Source: Loxodes magnus (Eukaryota; Ciliophora; Karyorelictea; Loxodida; Loxodidae). From it: a stretch of DNA of 64,000 nucleotides. Positions within the stretch are counted from its first letter, which is position 1; the number at the start of each line of letters is the position of its first letter. The translations under genes were made by a program, and so were the position numbers. The notes below the pieces were generated by a model. That model searched no databases. It was not told where the DNA came from and was given only the letters and a program-made list of their open reading frames with translations. Location: positions 1-64,000 of the forward strand of contig CAMPDV010000120.1 of the NCBI GenBank assembly GCA_946699065.1, in the 5' to 3' direction. Shown here piece after piece: positions 49,167 to 63,044 of this stretch.

Positions 49167-49617
49167 TAGTGTTTTTTTAAAATGTACTTTAGAGCCAATA
49201 ATTTTTATTAATCTTTATAAAAATAACTTTTAATTATTTTAATAGTAATTCATAAAAGGGCTATTTAACTTTATAAAATAGAATTAATTATTATAGTTAT
49301 TATATTAAAAATTTGCTTAAAGCATTTATTTATTAAGATGAATTTCAATGATTTTAACTTTGTTCGTATCTAAATTATGTTACTTTAAATTAATGAATAA
49401 AATATAAATTTATTTTAATAATTTAAAGTTTTAGGTTAATAAAATTTATGATATATTATAAAAGAAGAAAATGTAAAATCTATCAAATAATTTGAATTTT
49501 TAATTTTTTTAATTTTTATATAAATAAAGTAATTATATTATTTAATATAGAAGTAAAAGTATATCTAAAATAAGTTTTAGAAACATATTATTGCTAACTT
49601 AAAGTTAAAAGATAAAA
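49167..49617. other. Unit-2-specific spacer between convergent U2 genes
   Basis: About 450 bp, unrelated to the 1.2-kb spacer of unit 1. The loss of similarity starts just past the U2 terminal hairpin on both sides. No gene seen. Confidence 0.75.
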
Positions 49618-49960
49618 TATTTTCTGTTAGAGCTATATCCCCGGAGGGGATTGGGTAGGCCACACAAAGCTTGAGTGTAATGCTAAGGCGACCTTAGACA
49701 AAGGACTCGGCATGCCGAGCTACCCTTCGTCCCCAAAGAAAAATTGGACTGCGAAAACAACCCACTTCATGAGTGGATACCAGTTTTCACACTGATAAGA
49801 ACAGATACTACACTTGATCTTAGCCAAAAGGCCGAGAAGGTATGTTTATATTTCCCTTTTTCCTATTTAAACTTCATTCCATTTATTTTATTAAGGTTTT
49901 TCCTTTAAATATTTAAATTTATAAAATTATTTAAACTTTATAAATTTAGAAATGTTTTTA
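49618..49960 (-). repeat. Inverted repeat, right arm (U2 locus), unit 2
   Basis: Mirror of 48831-49166. Confidence 0.88.
49636..49843 (-). ncRNA. U2: U2 spliceosomal snRNA, inverted copy, unit 2
   Basis: Full-length U2 on the minus strand, 5' end 49843. It differs from the other copies by one base in the linker after stem III (GTCTAAGG for GTCGAAGG in the RNA sense). Core elements are unchanged. Confidence 0.95.
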
Positions 49961-49964
49961 AAAT

Positions 49965-51515
49965 TAAGTTTTATTTTAAAAATTTAAAAATAATATATTT
50001 TAAAGCTAGATAACTAATAGCTAAAATAAAAATTTAGAGAAAATAAATTTAACTTTACCAAAATATTTTTTTATTTAATAATATGTTAAATTTATTTAGA
50101 ATGCTAGTTAAAAATAAATTGGCTATTAAAATGAAAATTTTATTTAAAATTTGAAAATATTGAAGGAATATATTTAAATATTTGAGTAAAATCTGAAGAT
50201 TTAAATTATTGTTAAATGGTTTTTATTTAAATCTTTTCTAAATAAGATCATTATTATTTGAAAAATTAATAAAAAGAAAATGAGAAAAGTAAATAATAGA
50301 ATCTATAAAATTAAATCCAAAAATTACATCAGAAAATCTTTTCTATCAAGATAAACCTAGAAATTATTAGTTTATTTTATATTTATGATTTTTTTAATTT
50401 ATTTTAATATAAGATTGTTTCAGAATTTCTTTAACCTTTTCCTCTTCATTATTTAAAAAATGAACTTAAAAATTTATTTTAATTAAAAGATGCTATTTTA
50501 TAAACTTCTAGATATAGTTACTATTTAGCTTTAAGGAAATATATGAATTCAATTTTTGCAATTATAAAATAAATTTAATTTTTAATAATTTTTAATAAAT
50601 TTTTAAATGTTTAATCTATAATTAAAGAGCATAAGGATATTAAGAAAACTATTTTATGTATAGTTATATTTAAAATTATTTATATAATTTAATTATCTAA
50701 AGAAGTTTTTTCTAAAGATAAGCATATAAAATAACTTTTATTTATTAATTATTTATTTTAATTTTTTAATAGATTTAAACTCTTTAAATTTAGTTGAAAA
50801 ATTAGAAAAATATTTTTACTTTAATTTAAACAAATTTATCTTAAGATTTTAATTAAAAAAGCTAAATAAAATTAATAAGCTACGAAAAATCAAAAATATG
50901 CATATAATCTGAAAATTTGAATATTAGAACTAAATCAATTTCGTTTACACTGTTTGAAACTTTCTTAAAAATATTGTAAGCATTTATAAATACTAAATGC
51001 TTTGTATAAATAGATAAAATTTTAATTTAATAAATTTAAATTAAATTTAGATACTAGCATTCATTTTCAATTATAAATCCTTTTATTTCTTATTCTAACT
51101 ATATACAATTTCTAAATTTTTTTAAATAAATAGGAATAAAAAGAGTATGCATAATTATTTGCTTGAACACTTTTAATATCGATCTCAAGCAATAATTTTC
51201 CTAATGCTAGTCCTTTATTAATTAGAATATCTAAAATAAATTTAATGCTGTTTCAATTATCTAAAGTATTTAATAAATTGAAGAATTTGTAAATTATCTC
51301 TTTTAAAAACATCTAAAAGCAAAAGATTTTCTTATTTAAAATCTATTTTATTTTAATTTTAACTAATTTCTATTTGAAGTCTCAATTATAAAATTTTCAT
51401 ATAAAATAGAATAAAAATTATGTATTTATATTTTTTTAATTCCTAAAATATCTTTGATTATTAAATGAATTAGCACTTGACTGATTGAACAAAGTAAAAT
51501 ATTAAATTTAATTAA
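49965..51515. other. AT-rich stretch, equivalent of 17550-19100
   Basis: No gene recognised; the weak plus-strand frame near 51080-51488 differs at several sites. Confidence 0.4.
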
Positions 51516-51519
51516 AAAA

Positions 51520-52028
51520 TCAGAAGTTTTGAATAAAATTTAAATTAATCTATAAATAGAATAGTTAAAAAATTAGCAAGTTCATATCAACAATTGAAAT
51601 TATACGATGAATTTTTTTATTTTATATCTTTTCTTCTGTTTAACATTTTATCTAAATTTTTCAAATTTGATGTTGTTCATTATTTAAATTAAAACTTGGA
51701 AATTCTTCCAAAGCTAATTTTATTAAAATGTCTTAATCTAAATTTCTTGTAAAGGTTCTTAGCTTAGTATGAATTTTTTCCTTTTGAATATTTTTGTATT
51801 TTATAAGGAATTATATTTAGAATTTATCTATTTTTCATTTCTTCTATAAATAATTAAATAACTTCTTGTTCCTCATTATCTTATAATTTAAAAAAATTGT
51901 TCTATTTATTTTTGTTTCTATTCTTTTTTTAAATAAACTGCCACTGACAAAGACACTGAGCGCTTATTTTTTACTGATAATTCTAAATTTAGTTCTTTTT
52001 TAATAATACTCTACTCTCTTTTGTGCAT
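51520..52028 (-). pseudogene. Decayed unidentified gene, unit 2 copy
   Basis: Equivalent of 19104-19613. The T-run is one base shorter, and a TGA replaces a Leu codon in the last block near 51665. TTA-to-TTG in the LALEEF block is silent. Confidence 0.4.
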
Positions 52029-52029
52029 C

Positions 52030-55000
52030 TTATAATGTTTTTTAAATTAAAAATTTCTTAATTTGATCACTAAATTTCGTAAATAATGTTATGATTTATT
52101 TACTAAATATAAAAGATTATAAAACTAAGATTATTTAATTAATAAACTTTATTTTAATTTTATTAAAAAATTATTAGAAAGCATTAATAACCTAAGACAA
52201 AAAATTAATTTATAATTCTATAATCTTGATAGTAATCGTAATTTAGATAATTGAAAAAAGCTTTAAAGCAATGAATAAATATATTAGATTAAATGTTTAA
52301 AGCTATAAAAGGATTAATAATTATAATAGTTCAGATTCCTAGATTATTTTAATGATAAAGTCATTCATAAATATAGGGCCTTTATTTTATTTATCTAATT
52401 TTTATATCAATTAAAAATAAAAATATTTAATAATTATCAATTACTAATTTAAAAATTACTTGCAAGTGAAATTGTATAAATTACATTAAAGTAATAAAAA
52501 GAAATTGAGGTTACTCTAGTAAATTTACAATCTCTTTCACTTAAATAAAAAAGAGATTAAATTAATTTTAAAAATATCTATTTATTTAAAGATATTATAT
52601 TCGATAAGATTATTTTATAATAACCAAACATTGCTAAACATGCTTATATCAGTTGTATAATTTTAATATTTATAAAAAAGAAACAAGTTAGAATTAAAAA
52701 GTGTTTGAATCTATATTAACTAAATTTGTAAAAGTCTTCATAACATAAAATGATATTTAAGAAATCATACAAAGCGTAAAATATCTTAAAATAAAATAGT
52801 ATGGTTATTTTTCTATTTCAAACTTTACTCTGTAAAATAATATTTTAAAAAGAATTTCTATAATTTTTATCTTTGTAAATAAAAATTAATCAAATAAAAT
52901 GTTTTTTATTAATTAACATTTATAAATTTTTCCGAATGTATTTATTGATGAATTTTATTATATTTTAAACTGCGATTTGATATTTAATATCTAGCCCTTG
53001 ATTTAATTATCAAGCTAATGGATGAATAGTATAATTTGATACAAAGGTTGTAATATAAAACATACTATATAATGAAATTAAAAAGTTTGAATATAAGTTT
53101 TTATTTGATCAGCGAATGAATGAGTATTTTATAAGATATTTTAAAATTCGCTTATCTTTTTAAGTTAAATTAAATAATTTATGAATGACTTTATAAAAAC
53201 CTAATATTTCCTTAATTCTAATATAAGCGAATATAATTAGTTATTAAAGAAATTAAGTTTATCAGTAAAAAGTATAGATAAATCTTTAAAATAACTATTA
53301 TAAAGCTATTGCTTATTTGGTCTAAAATATTTAAAAGCTGGAAATATTTGTAATTTAATTGAAAATAACGAGAAATACAATTCTATTCTGTAATATTATA
53401 TCATAATTCCTCATGATATGAAAATTGAAATGACATAATTAGATAATAATAGCTTCTTCTAATTATTTAATTAAACTAAACTTTATAATTTTTAGTAAAT
53501 AGGTATATTATTTTAAGTTATTGTTCCTATTATTTCATATATCTGATTATAGTCTATTTTATAGTTTATATAATACTTTATATACAAATCTAAATTTTCT
53601 TATTTAATAGCATTCTTCTACTTTTAATATTTCTCTTATTTTATATTAAATAGCTTAATGAATATTTTAAATAATTAAAGTCAAAATCATTATAAATAGT
53701 AGCTTTAGAAATATATTCGTAAAGTAGAACAGAAAATAGATAAATTTAATTAAAAAATCTCAAAGAAAAATAAATAAAAATAATGTAAAAATTAGTATTT
53801 TTTCATATTATCATTATTCAACCTAAGTATGTAATAATAATCTATTATTTTATCAGATTGCTATAAATCTTATTAAATTTAGAGCTTATTTTTTCGTAAT
53901 CATTTTTAAATAAAAAAGACATCTAAGAGATAAAGCTTTAAATATATTTATATACTTAAAACAAATAACTAAATTATTTAAAGCTAGATATTAATTTACT
54001 ATATACCCCTATAGTTAAATCTCTAAATTAATTTAATAGAATCTATTAATAAACTTCCTAATTTTATTAAACAAACTAAATTTAGATTTATGTGCTTTTT
54101 ACTTTACTAGAAATTTAAATATATTATAACCAAGTTTCTAAAATGAGCATTGATAGAGCAACCATCTAAATAAATACATAATTGTACGAAAATGGATTAA
54201 TATTATATAAAAAATAGTAAAGACTTAAAATATATAGCAGTACTATATTAGTAAATGTATAAATGTATACTTAGAAATATATATTAAACTTAATTAAAAT
54301 TATATTCCTTTAACTTTATATCTCTATAATTATTTTAATTCTATTTTATTCTTGCACTAAATTTATTAGCTATTTGTTCGAAATATCATTCAAATGCAGT
54401 TTCTAAGAAAAACATTTTAACGCTTATTTCTAAATTTTATAATTGAGATATAGCTATAAATAGTACTTGAGTTAAAGATATTTGAATTATTTAAAATTCC
54501 TTTTAGTTTTATAAAGAATTAATTATTAAAAGATTATTATATTTATTTTTGGAATTTCACCTAATTATTCATTTTTACCTTATAGCTTTTTTCATCAAGC
54601 TATAATCTAAAATCCTATCTAAACTGGAACAACTATTGGTTTTAAAGAGAATGGAATATAAAGTACTAAAATAAATAAAATTAAGTTTTGTTTAATGATA
54701 TACAATAATTGTATATCCTAAATAATTATAAACTCCTCATATAGTTTATTATGAGTAATCATATATCTTTTAATATTAATTATATTTAAATCACAAATAA
54801 AAAATACTATTTCTTTATATAAGACAGATAAAACTTATCCTATTAAAAATAGATCATTGCAAACCTTATCTAATATAAATCAAATAATAACACTTATTTC
54901 ATATGCAAATTAACTATTAAATCATTTATATTCAATTTTAATCATATAATTGTTAGTTATCTTAATATAAGATAAACCCTTCCAAATTGCTAGTTTATTT

Positions 55001-55087
55001 TCAGTTAAAGGTAAACTAAATTAAAAATCTAAACAAATTTGAACATTTTTTTATCTTTAAATTATTTAAACTAACACTCATCATAAA
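52030..55087. other. Stretch almost identical to 19620-22672
   Basis: No gene. Constant offset, and almost no substitutions for about 3 kb. Confidence 0.6.
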
Positions 55088-55995
55088 ATGAAAAAATAAA
55101 AATGTCATTTAGAAGAAATAGATTTAAGTCAAATAAAATTAAGTAACTTAATATAAAATGAATAAAACTTGATAAAATTAAAAGGATTAAACTAAGATAT
55201 AGCAAAGGGTCAGATAAAGAGTCTTTGGCTACTAAAAGTTAAAAAATTAAAAATATGAAATATAAATTTTATTTATTATAAGATTGTTCCTAAAACAGGT
55301 TTAAATTTTATTAGAATTAAATTTAGCCTTCAGAAGCGTTAACTCTAATCTAATTAAAGCCATAAATTTTTAAAGCTATATATCAATAAATGGAAAGTCA
55401 ATGAATGTCTTTACTTTTTAATTCACAAACAAAAAGATATAAATCTTATATGATCTTCACTAAAAGGGATCTGAGAGTCTAAGAAAATCACTTGTTGTTT
55501 AAAATCTTGTGTAGTAAATTAGAGACTCAGGTAAAAAGTATTTAAACTATTCACTAGAATGGCAAAACTAAAATAAAGCAAGTTAATAATCCGAAATTTA
55601 AATTGCTTTCAGTTATCCTACGATTAATTAATCTTAAATTCCAACTTGCAGCATAAAAAGAAAGAGGCTTAAGAGATACTGCTATTGCATCAAAATAAGA
55701 CACCAAGCAAGAAACTGCAGGTCTTTAAAAGAAATTAAAGACTAGAGAAAAAAGATGTATATTCTATGTAAAATTATTGAGAAATTGTTATGAATATATA
55801 GGAAAAACAAATTTTAAAGCATTTTTTTTCATAAAAGTTATGTGCGTAAACAAAAAACATAAAGATATAACACTTTGAGATTAGCCAGGTAAAAGAATGT
55901 TAGTTTACGGAGCTTTATAAGAAGAATGTGATATTTTCAAGTACTTATTGAAAGAACTTGCAATCTCAGTAAAAAGGAAAATTTTAAGAAATTTT
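55088..55995 (+). pseudogene. Probable gene or pseudogene, frame uncertain, unit 2 copy
   Basis: Equivalent of 22673-23580. Almost identical to 22925-23302 of unit 1, then several differences follow, most of them after 55780. The competing frames are the same as in unit 1. Confidence 0.4.
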
Positions 55996-55999
55996 AGAA

Positions 56000-57394
56000 A
56001 TAAAATTAATAATATTTATCTATTAATGTTTGAAACCATTATAATAATAAATCATTATGATTAAGACATCTAATCCCTTTTCATATTTATACATTTTTTG
56101 CTTTCCCTCCTTTAGTTATCTCATATATCAATGATTTACATAAAATAATGACGAAAGTTAATTTATAATTTCTTCATAATAATTTACTTCAGTTTAATTC
56201 TATTGGAATAATTTTCCCAAATCTTCTTTGTTTCTTAGAATTTATAAGCGTATGCCTTTAAGATTCTCCTATTTCTAAGTACTTTTTATTAACTGTTAGC
56301 TACAATATTTTTCGCTAGAATTAAATTTTATATTACCTAAATATGTTTCTAAATATTTGAATAAAGGTATAAATTTTAAAAATCAAAATAAACTTGAAAA
56401 GCTTTATTATTCTTAATTGTTTACAATATAAATTTTAGCTATAAAGGATAATATTATTTTTAATTTTCCCATAATTTAAAATAAAGATAAAATAAAAAGT
56501 TTAACTAATACTCTTATGCTTTGTTTAAGAAATAAATTAATATAGTAATTTTATCATATAACCTTTTGCAGATATAAAGATTAAATAAAAAAGGGTATAT
56601 TAGAGTTAAATAGCATGTATTAAAAATAACTATATTTAATATAAAATTATTTTCACTTAGAAAATTTAGGATTAAAGGTTAAGAACTTATAACTAAAGTT
56701 ATAATTATTATCTTTTATATTTCAATGCTGTAATATATAATATTTCTATATTTTTATTTAAAATTTTTAGTAAAATCTTCTAAATAACTCACTGAAATAT
56801 ATTATTAGCATAAATCTTATGCTAAAGTTTTGTCTTATAAAATTAAAAAAATTGATAGATAACTAAAATTAATCTGGGAGATCTTAAAAAAATATTTGGG
56901 ATTAAATAAAATTATGCTATTTAAACAGCAAAGCAAACTTGATTTTCTAGCTGGAAATGTACTTTTAAGAAAAAATGTAAAGGGTTATTCAAAGTTTTAT
57001 TGCATTATATCTACAAATTAAAATTTAAATCCAAATCTTGAAAATATTGTTTATATACCTAAATAATTTTTTATTTCTACAGTTTTAAAATATTCATATT
57101 CACATGAATTCCCTTCACAAATAAAAAGCTATATTTATAGATAATTTTGCATAATGTCTTATTGATTATTATATAATTTCTCAATTTAAATTTCCTCAAA
57201 TTTTTCTTATAAACCTAATTATCTAAATTATATTAATAATCAAAAGCAAACTTAATCCTAATACATCCCACTTTGAAAGTTTAGTTATAAAATGCCTAAA
57301 TATTTTTATTATTTTTCAGACTCTGATTTAAGTTTATTATAAAATAAAAAAGTGTTCGAACGAAGATCCAAGATATTTAATTATAATTGAACTT
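56000..57394. other. AT-rich stretch, equivalent of 23600-24984
   Basis: Nothing identified. Confidence 0.5.
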
Positions 57395-57466
57395 AATTTA
57401 AGTTATTAAATATATTAAATATATTAAATATATTAAATATATAATAATAATAATAATAATAATAAG
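57395..57466. repeat. Microsatellite, unit 2
   Basis: Same ATATTAAAT and AAT arrays as 24985-25062, with fewer triplets. Confidence 0.85.
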
Positions 57467-57490
57467 TGTATAAATGTATAAATAAAAGTA

Positions 57491-57991
57491 TCAAACTTTG
57501 AAGTCATTTAATATGAATCTTATTTCTCTTTTCATCTAATTTTGTATATTTGGTAGTCCAGGTGCCATTTAGTTCATACATTAAAAACTTGTTATCTATT
57601 TTAAAACCTTTTGTAATTAAACTGTCTTTATTCATATTTCTTATTCCTTTTCTTCTTTTAACTGTTTATTTATTCTTTCGTATATTTCAGAGTTTATTAA
57701 CTAGTTATATTTTGCTTTTAGTTAGATTTCTTTTCTCCCTGGGAATAAATATGCTATTTCACTCCATTCTGTTCCTATTAATCTCTTAAATATAAGAAGT
57801 TCTATATCCTTTTATTTCCATTCTTTATTAATTCTAATGAATTAATAACGACATTGAGCATTTGTTCTGTTATTATTAAACTCTTTGTTAAGCTCCTTAG
57901 CTATAATGCTCCACTATTTTTTGTATAGTTTTTAAAGTTTCTAAAGGTTTAGAACTTCTTCATATGACCACTCAACAGTGTTAATCTTCAT
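57491..57991 (-). pseudogene. Two-repeat Myb/SANT protein, copy A, unit 2 (premature TGA)
   Basis: Equivalent of 25084-25584: ATG 57991, early TGA at 57632-57634 after 119 codons, tail recognisable to 57491. Both Myb repeats are complete, and the early stop is shared between units. Confidence 0.8.
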
Positions 57992-57994
57992 TCC

Positions 57995-59160
57995 GTAATG
58001 ATTTAGAAAATTAAATGTATATTAAATTATAAATAAAGTAAATTTAATTATAAAATATATTCGTTTTTTATTTAGTCAGAATATTTCAGTTATTAATATT
58101 AAAAAATTTAATTACTAAGGTTTTTATTTAGTTAAAATAACTATAACTTAATAATATCAAATCTTTAATAAATGTATATAGTAGAATTTCAGAAAACATT
58201 TAAAACTAAATTAATATATCATCACATGAAGCTAAAATAACTTAAGATTGAGAAAGAAAATTTAAAAATTCTTATTTTTTCTTTAAATATATCTATTTGT
58301 TTGATTATATAGATTAAATCTTTTTTAATTTTCATTTAATGAAAAATAAAATTTTTAATTTTAAAAGTATTAGTCATTTGAGCATTATATCTCATTAAAA
58401 ATAATTCTAATTTTCACAGCTTTAATTACTAAAAGAAGATTTATCTTCTGAATGCTTATGCAATTAATTTTATAATAAATCCCATAATTATCTATATATT
58501 TATAAAATACCTTAATTTATTTTTTATATTGCTTAAATAATAATTATTTTTAAAAGGCAACTTAAGTTTTTTATTTTCTTCTTTAATAAAAATTAAAAAA
58601 TTAAATTTTAAGAAAGTCATATTAATGTAAAATACTTATATATTTATTTAATTTTTAGTTCCTAAAATTTTATTAAAATAATTTTATCTTTCGCATAACT
58701 GTGATAAATAGATTCTATATGCTATTTTCTTTTCTTTTACTATTATTAAGGAATAACTAATAGACCTTTAAATGATTATTTTTGTATAGAGTAACTTGCT
58801 AATTTTTTAAGAACTCTTAATTTTCAAATTCTACAAATTGAATGAGTCTAATAATCTATTAATAAATTAATATTTCGGGAGTCAAAACTTAAATAATTGA
58901 AAATATTAGTTTAAGTTAATTTTAAGATTTATTAATTAAAAATGTAATTATTTTAATTATTTATTAAGTTTTAATTTATTTAGCTAAGCAGAATGATGTT
59001 TTATTAATTAAATAAGGAGAATTATCATTTCATCTTCTCATTTTAAAGAAATTAAAAATCTATTTACTAAAAGATTTAATTTTTAATATAATTCATATTG
59101 CTGTAAGATTTCTTTCTTATTTTCATATGTAAGTTTTTAAATATTAGAGAAATGATATAT
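57995..59160. other. AT-rich stretch, equivalent of 25590-26754
   Basis: Nothing identified; nearly identical to unit 1. Confidence 0.5.
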
Positions 59161-59161
59161 T

Positions 59162-59658
59162 ATGAAAATAATCAAATAGCTATATGAAATGGGGTTTTAT
59201 GGAAATGTATTTGAAGTTTATTAAAAATAGGAGTTTATCTTATTAAGAAAATAAAAAGAAAGGATGTATTAATATTCTTAATAAAATACCAAATATATAA
59301 AAATAATATATTTGTTTACTATTTCTTAATTATTTCTACTTATGTATTCCTTACTTTCAGCTAATATTGCTAATTTAAGCTATTAGAGTATATTAATTTA
59401 TTATAAAGGGGAATATTTTATAATTATTAATTTCTTAAGTTTAAATTTATGATCTAGAGTACTTTTAATTAGCACTCTTTATAAATTTCACAGTTCTTAA
59501 GGTATTTAAAATAAATGCTTCATAAAAATATAATAGCTAGATATAATTATGAGTAAGATGATTGTAATAAACCTATCTTCATAGTAATTAGCATTTATTA
59601 CATTTCATAGCAAACTAAAAGTATTTTTATTAAAACTTAATAGTTTAACCATTTTTGA
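59162..59658 (+). pseudogene. Frameshifted copy of the 165-aa frame
   Basis: Equivalent of 26755-27252. One base is missing near 59353 (TTACTTTCAG for TTACTTTTCAG). Most of the other differences here change amino acids. Confidence 0.3.
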
Positions 59659-59659
59659 T

Positions 59660-61450
59660 TATTAGTTTAGTTATAAAATTAAGAGAATTAAAAGGTTTTA
59701 ATTTTATTATTTATCTTTATTAGAAAGAGATATATATCTTAATTAGGTTATTCATTTTAAATAATTTAAAGTATTAAGTTTAAAGAGCTGTATATCTTCA
59801 AATCACTTTACAATATCCTTTTTTACTATAGATAGTAGGCTTATATATCTAGCTTTAATTTCTATCCTGTATTTAATTAAATTCTAAGTGGCAATTTTGG
59901 GAAAAAATAAACTGAATTATAGGTTGTTGTTTTTAAGTAGATAGTGTAAATGAATTGTAAGGGAATATAATTTAAAGTATTAAGGTACTTAGATTAAAAT
60001 AAATAAATGTTGATAATAGCAATATTTAACTATTATTATACATTTATACAATTAAAATGAAATAACTTTAAGGGTTGCTTTAGTTATATCTCTATTTCTT
60101 AGGTATATTAATACATTTATATAAAATATTTAGAGAAAGTTATTTTATAAACTTTTAGCACTATATTTATTATTTTCTTTTATGATTTAATTCAATTACT
60201 TTAAAAAGGGATATGCAATTCATTTAAGATTTTAATTATAAAATAAATTTAAGGATAAATTAAATTTTGTAGCTTAAACTAAAAATTATAGAAATTAATT
60301 TTAAATACAAATCTTTAAAAAGGAAATTCATCCTATAAAGTAGATGCATTTTTAATTATATAACTAAACTTAGAATTTATTAAGGAAAATTACATTGTTA
60401 GTGATATCCATTTTTTAATGTATTTAGGATCTATTTAAAATTATTAATTTCTTATTTTTAAGAATTTCTACAATTTTTTATTTTTTAAAACCTTTTAAAA
60501 ATCTAAGATCAACATCCACATATCCTATAATTTGGAAAAAAATTATTTATCTTTAAAAGGGAAAAAATTTAAATTTGTATGCTAGGTAAAACATTTTAAT
60601 TCATTCATTCTAAAGGTATATAAAAAAGGAGTCTATTTTTTATTAATTTAAATTGGTCAATAGTGAAAATTATAATTAGAAGCCAAAACAAAATTAAAAA
60701 TTAGGAATTATTAAATTAAGTTATTTACAAGCAATCAAATAAAATTAATAAAGCCATTTAGATTATTTAGATTTAAATTAAATCAATTTTTTCTTTGCTT
60801 AATTAATAAAATAATTTATTATATTAGTTAAATATAAAAAATAAGGAAACAATTATTATTAATTTAAAATGTAGAATGAAAAGATAAAGAGATACTCTTT
60901 GATTGAACTCATAAAATTTCATAGATTGCTAAATTATTCTTCTTATTTCATTTTTTATTTAAAAATCATAAGTTCGTTTAAAAATTCTGTTTAAATTATG
61001 TAATAATAGAAATAATACTTTTTCATGGGAATTTATAGGTTTTGATAATCATATAACTAAATTAGATAAAAAATTTAGAAAAAAATCTAAAGAAATCAAA
61101 TTCCTTTATGATTTTATAAATCTTCACAAATAATCATAACCTAAAAATAAATTTTTTTTCTAAAATTTAAAAGAGATAAGTGTACTAAAGCAAAACATTT
61201 TTGTCCTAAAATAAAAAGTTTTCTTAAAATTTAAAATAATTTTATAATATATAAAATAATTAAAAATTAACTTAAGAAAATTAATTTAATACAAATAGCT
61301 ATAATTATTTATCCTCTAAAATTTATTATTTAAAAATAATTTTCATTTATTTTTATCTATTTATTAATTATTTAATGATAAATCAATAAAATATATCAAA
61401 TTTAAACACTACAAACATAAAATAAAAATAGTTATCTAATATAAGCATAT
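59660..61450. other. AT-rich stretch, equivalent of 27260-29070
   Basis: Nothing identified; about 45 bp present in unit 1 near 28450 are missing at about 60855. Confidence 0.5.
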
Positions 61451-61451
61451 C

Positions 61452-61940
61452 TCACACATTGAACTCGTTTAGTATTTCTTTTCTACTAGTTATTATATCG
61501 AAATTTTATAAATGAGGAGTTTATATATGCTTGTATTTTAAACTTGCTATCTTTTCCACAGTTAAAACTTATTTAACTGTCTTTATTTATATTTCTTATT
61601 CCTTTTCTTCTTTTAACTGTTTATTTATTCTTTCGTATATTTCTGTATTTATTAACTAGCTGTATTTCGCCTTTAATTAAATTTCTTTTCTCCCTGGGAA
61701 TAAATATACTATTTCACTCCATTCCATTCCTTATAATCTCTTAAATATAAGCAGTTCTATATCCTTTTATTTCCATTCCTTATTAATTTTAATGAATTGA
61801 TAACGACATTGAGCACTTGTTCTGCTATTATTAAACTCTTTGCTAAGTTCCTTAGCTATAATGCTCCACTCTCTTTTATATAGCTTGTAAAGTTTCTAAA
61901 GCTTTATCTTCTCATCTTACGACCACTAAGCTGTTTTCAT
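61452..61940 (-). CDS. Two-repeat Myb/SANT DNA-binding protein, copy B, unit 2
   Basis: Equivalent of 29077-29568: ATG 61940 to TGA 61452, 162 codons. It differs by an in-frame 3-bp deletion in the C-terminal tail and a Ser-to-Thr change after repeat 2. Both Myb repeats and the full tail are intact. Indels that keep frame suggest the gene may still be under selection. Confidence 0.85.
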
Positions 61941-61944
61941 TTTA

Positions 61945-62535
61945 TTAATGAAATATAAAAGCTTGATTATATAAACAGCATATTTAAATTAAAAAAGATA
62001 GCGTTTTGAGTTAAAATAATCACTGAAAAGTTATTGATTTACTGATTAAATAACTATGGTAAACTATTTAAATTATTTATTTAAACTTATTTTATTTTAA
62101 ACTTAAAGAAATTATAAATAATTTAAATTAAATGCTTTCCTTTTAGTCATTATATTATATTATATTATATTAGAATTTGCATAATATTAAACCTAGCAAG
62201 CAGCTTATTTAAGAAATATAAAATTTAAATATTTTTTAACTAGTAAATAATAAATTAAAATAATAACTTAAAGCATAACAAATAATTTAGTTTTATATAA
62301 TTTAAGCATACAAATTAAGCCTAAAATTTAAATAAGAACATTTCATTTATGCCTCTCTTTAAAATGTTTTAGTAATAAAACTATTAAATTAGATAAAATG
62401 CTTAAATAAATTTATCATCTTAAGAAAGCATTTAAATTAAAGTTCCTAAATATTTAAATTTATTAAATTAAAATAAATATAGTGTTTGCTTAATAGTTAA
62501 ATTAAATATTTTATTTAACTTTTTCAAGAAATTCT
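61945..62535. other. AT-rich stretch, equivalent of 29575-30160
   Basis: Contains a longer ATATT run near 62149-62170. No gene. Confidence 0.5.
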
Positions 62536-62539
62536 TATT

Positions 62540-63041
62540 ATGTACAGACTTACATTAGATAATAAACAAGCAAGAAAAAGTTAATAATAGATATTTAATT
62601 TCAATACATTTAGGAAAACTTTAAGATTCTAGTTAAAATTAAGTTGCATGCTTCAAAATTTAAAAGAAATTAAATTGAAAAATTAAGTTAATAAGTTTGG
62701 ATAAACTTTACTCTTTGTAACTTTAAACAGTGACTCTGTAGGTATTATTTAGTTTTTGGTATCTGGTTAAAATAGAAACCAATCATTTTAAAATAAGTAA
62801 TAATCCCATATGGTAATATTTTTAGTTTCAAAGAAAATTGCTTAAAAATCAGCATTGTTTCTTTAAAGAAAGAGAAAGAATATATTTAAGCATTATAAAT
62901 TTATATGGACTATAAATAAAAAAATAAATCACTTTAGTTATTTAAATAATATATTTGATTTCTTTAAAAATTTCTTTTTTTTTAATAATTTCATTAAAGA
63001 ATAATTTTAATTAAATAATTTAAATATTTAGTTTAAAATGA
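62540..63041 (+). pseudogene. Frame-shifted version of the 166-aa frame (+1 G)
   Basis: Equivalent of 30163-30663 with an extra G near 62758. The shifted frame is open beyond 63041 and reads a protein-like LMESLRDIQFNILNYIFLC stretch. Which unit carries the original sequence is unclear. Confidence 0.35.
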
Positions 63042-63044
63042 TTA

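Noticed and set aside
49018..49233. Plus-strand ORF of 71 codons
   Set aside because: Lies inside the U2 snRNA gene; a by-product of its higher GC content.
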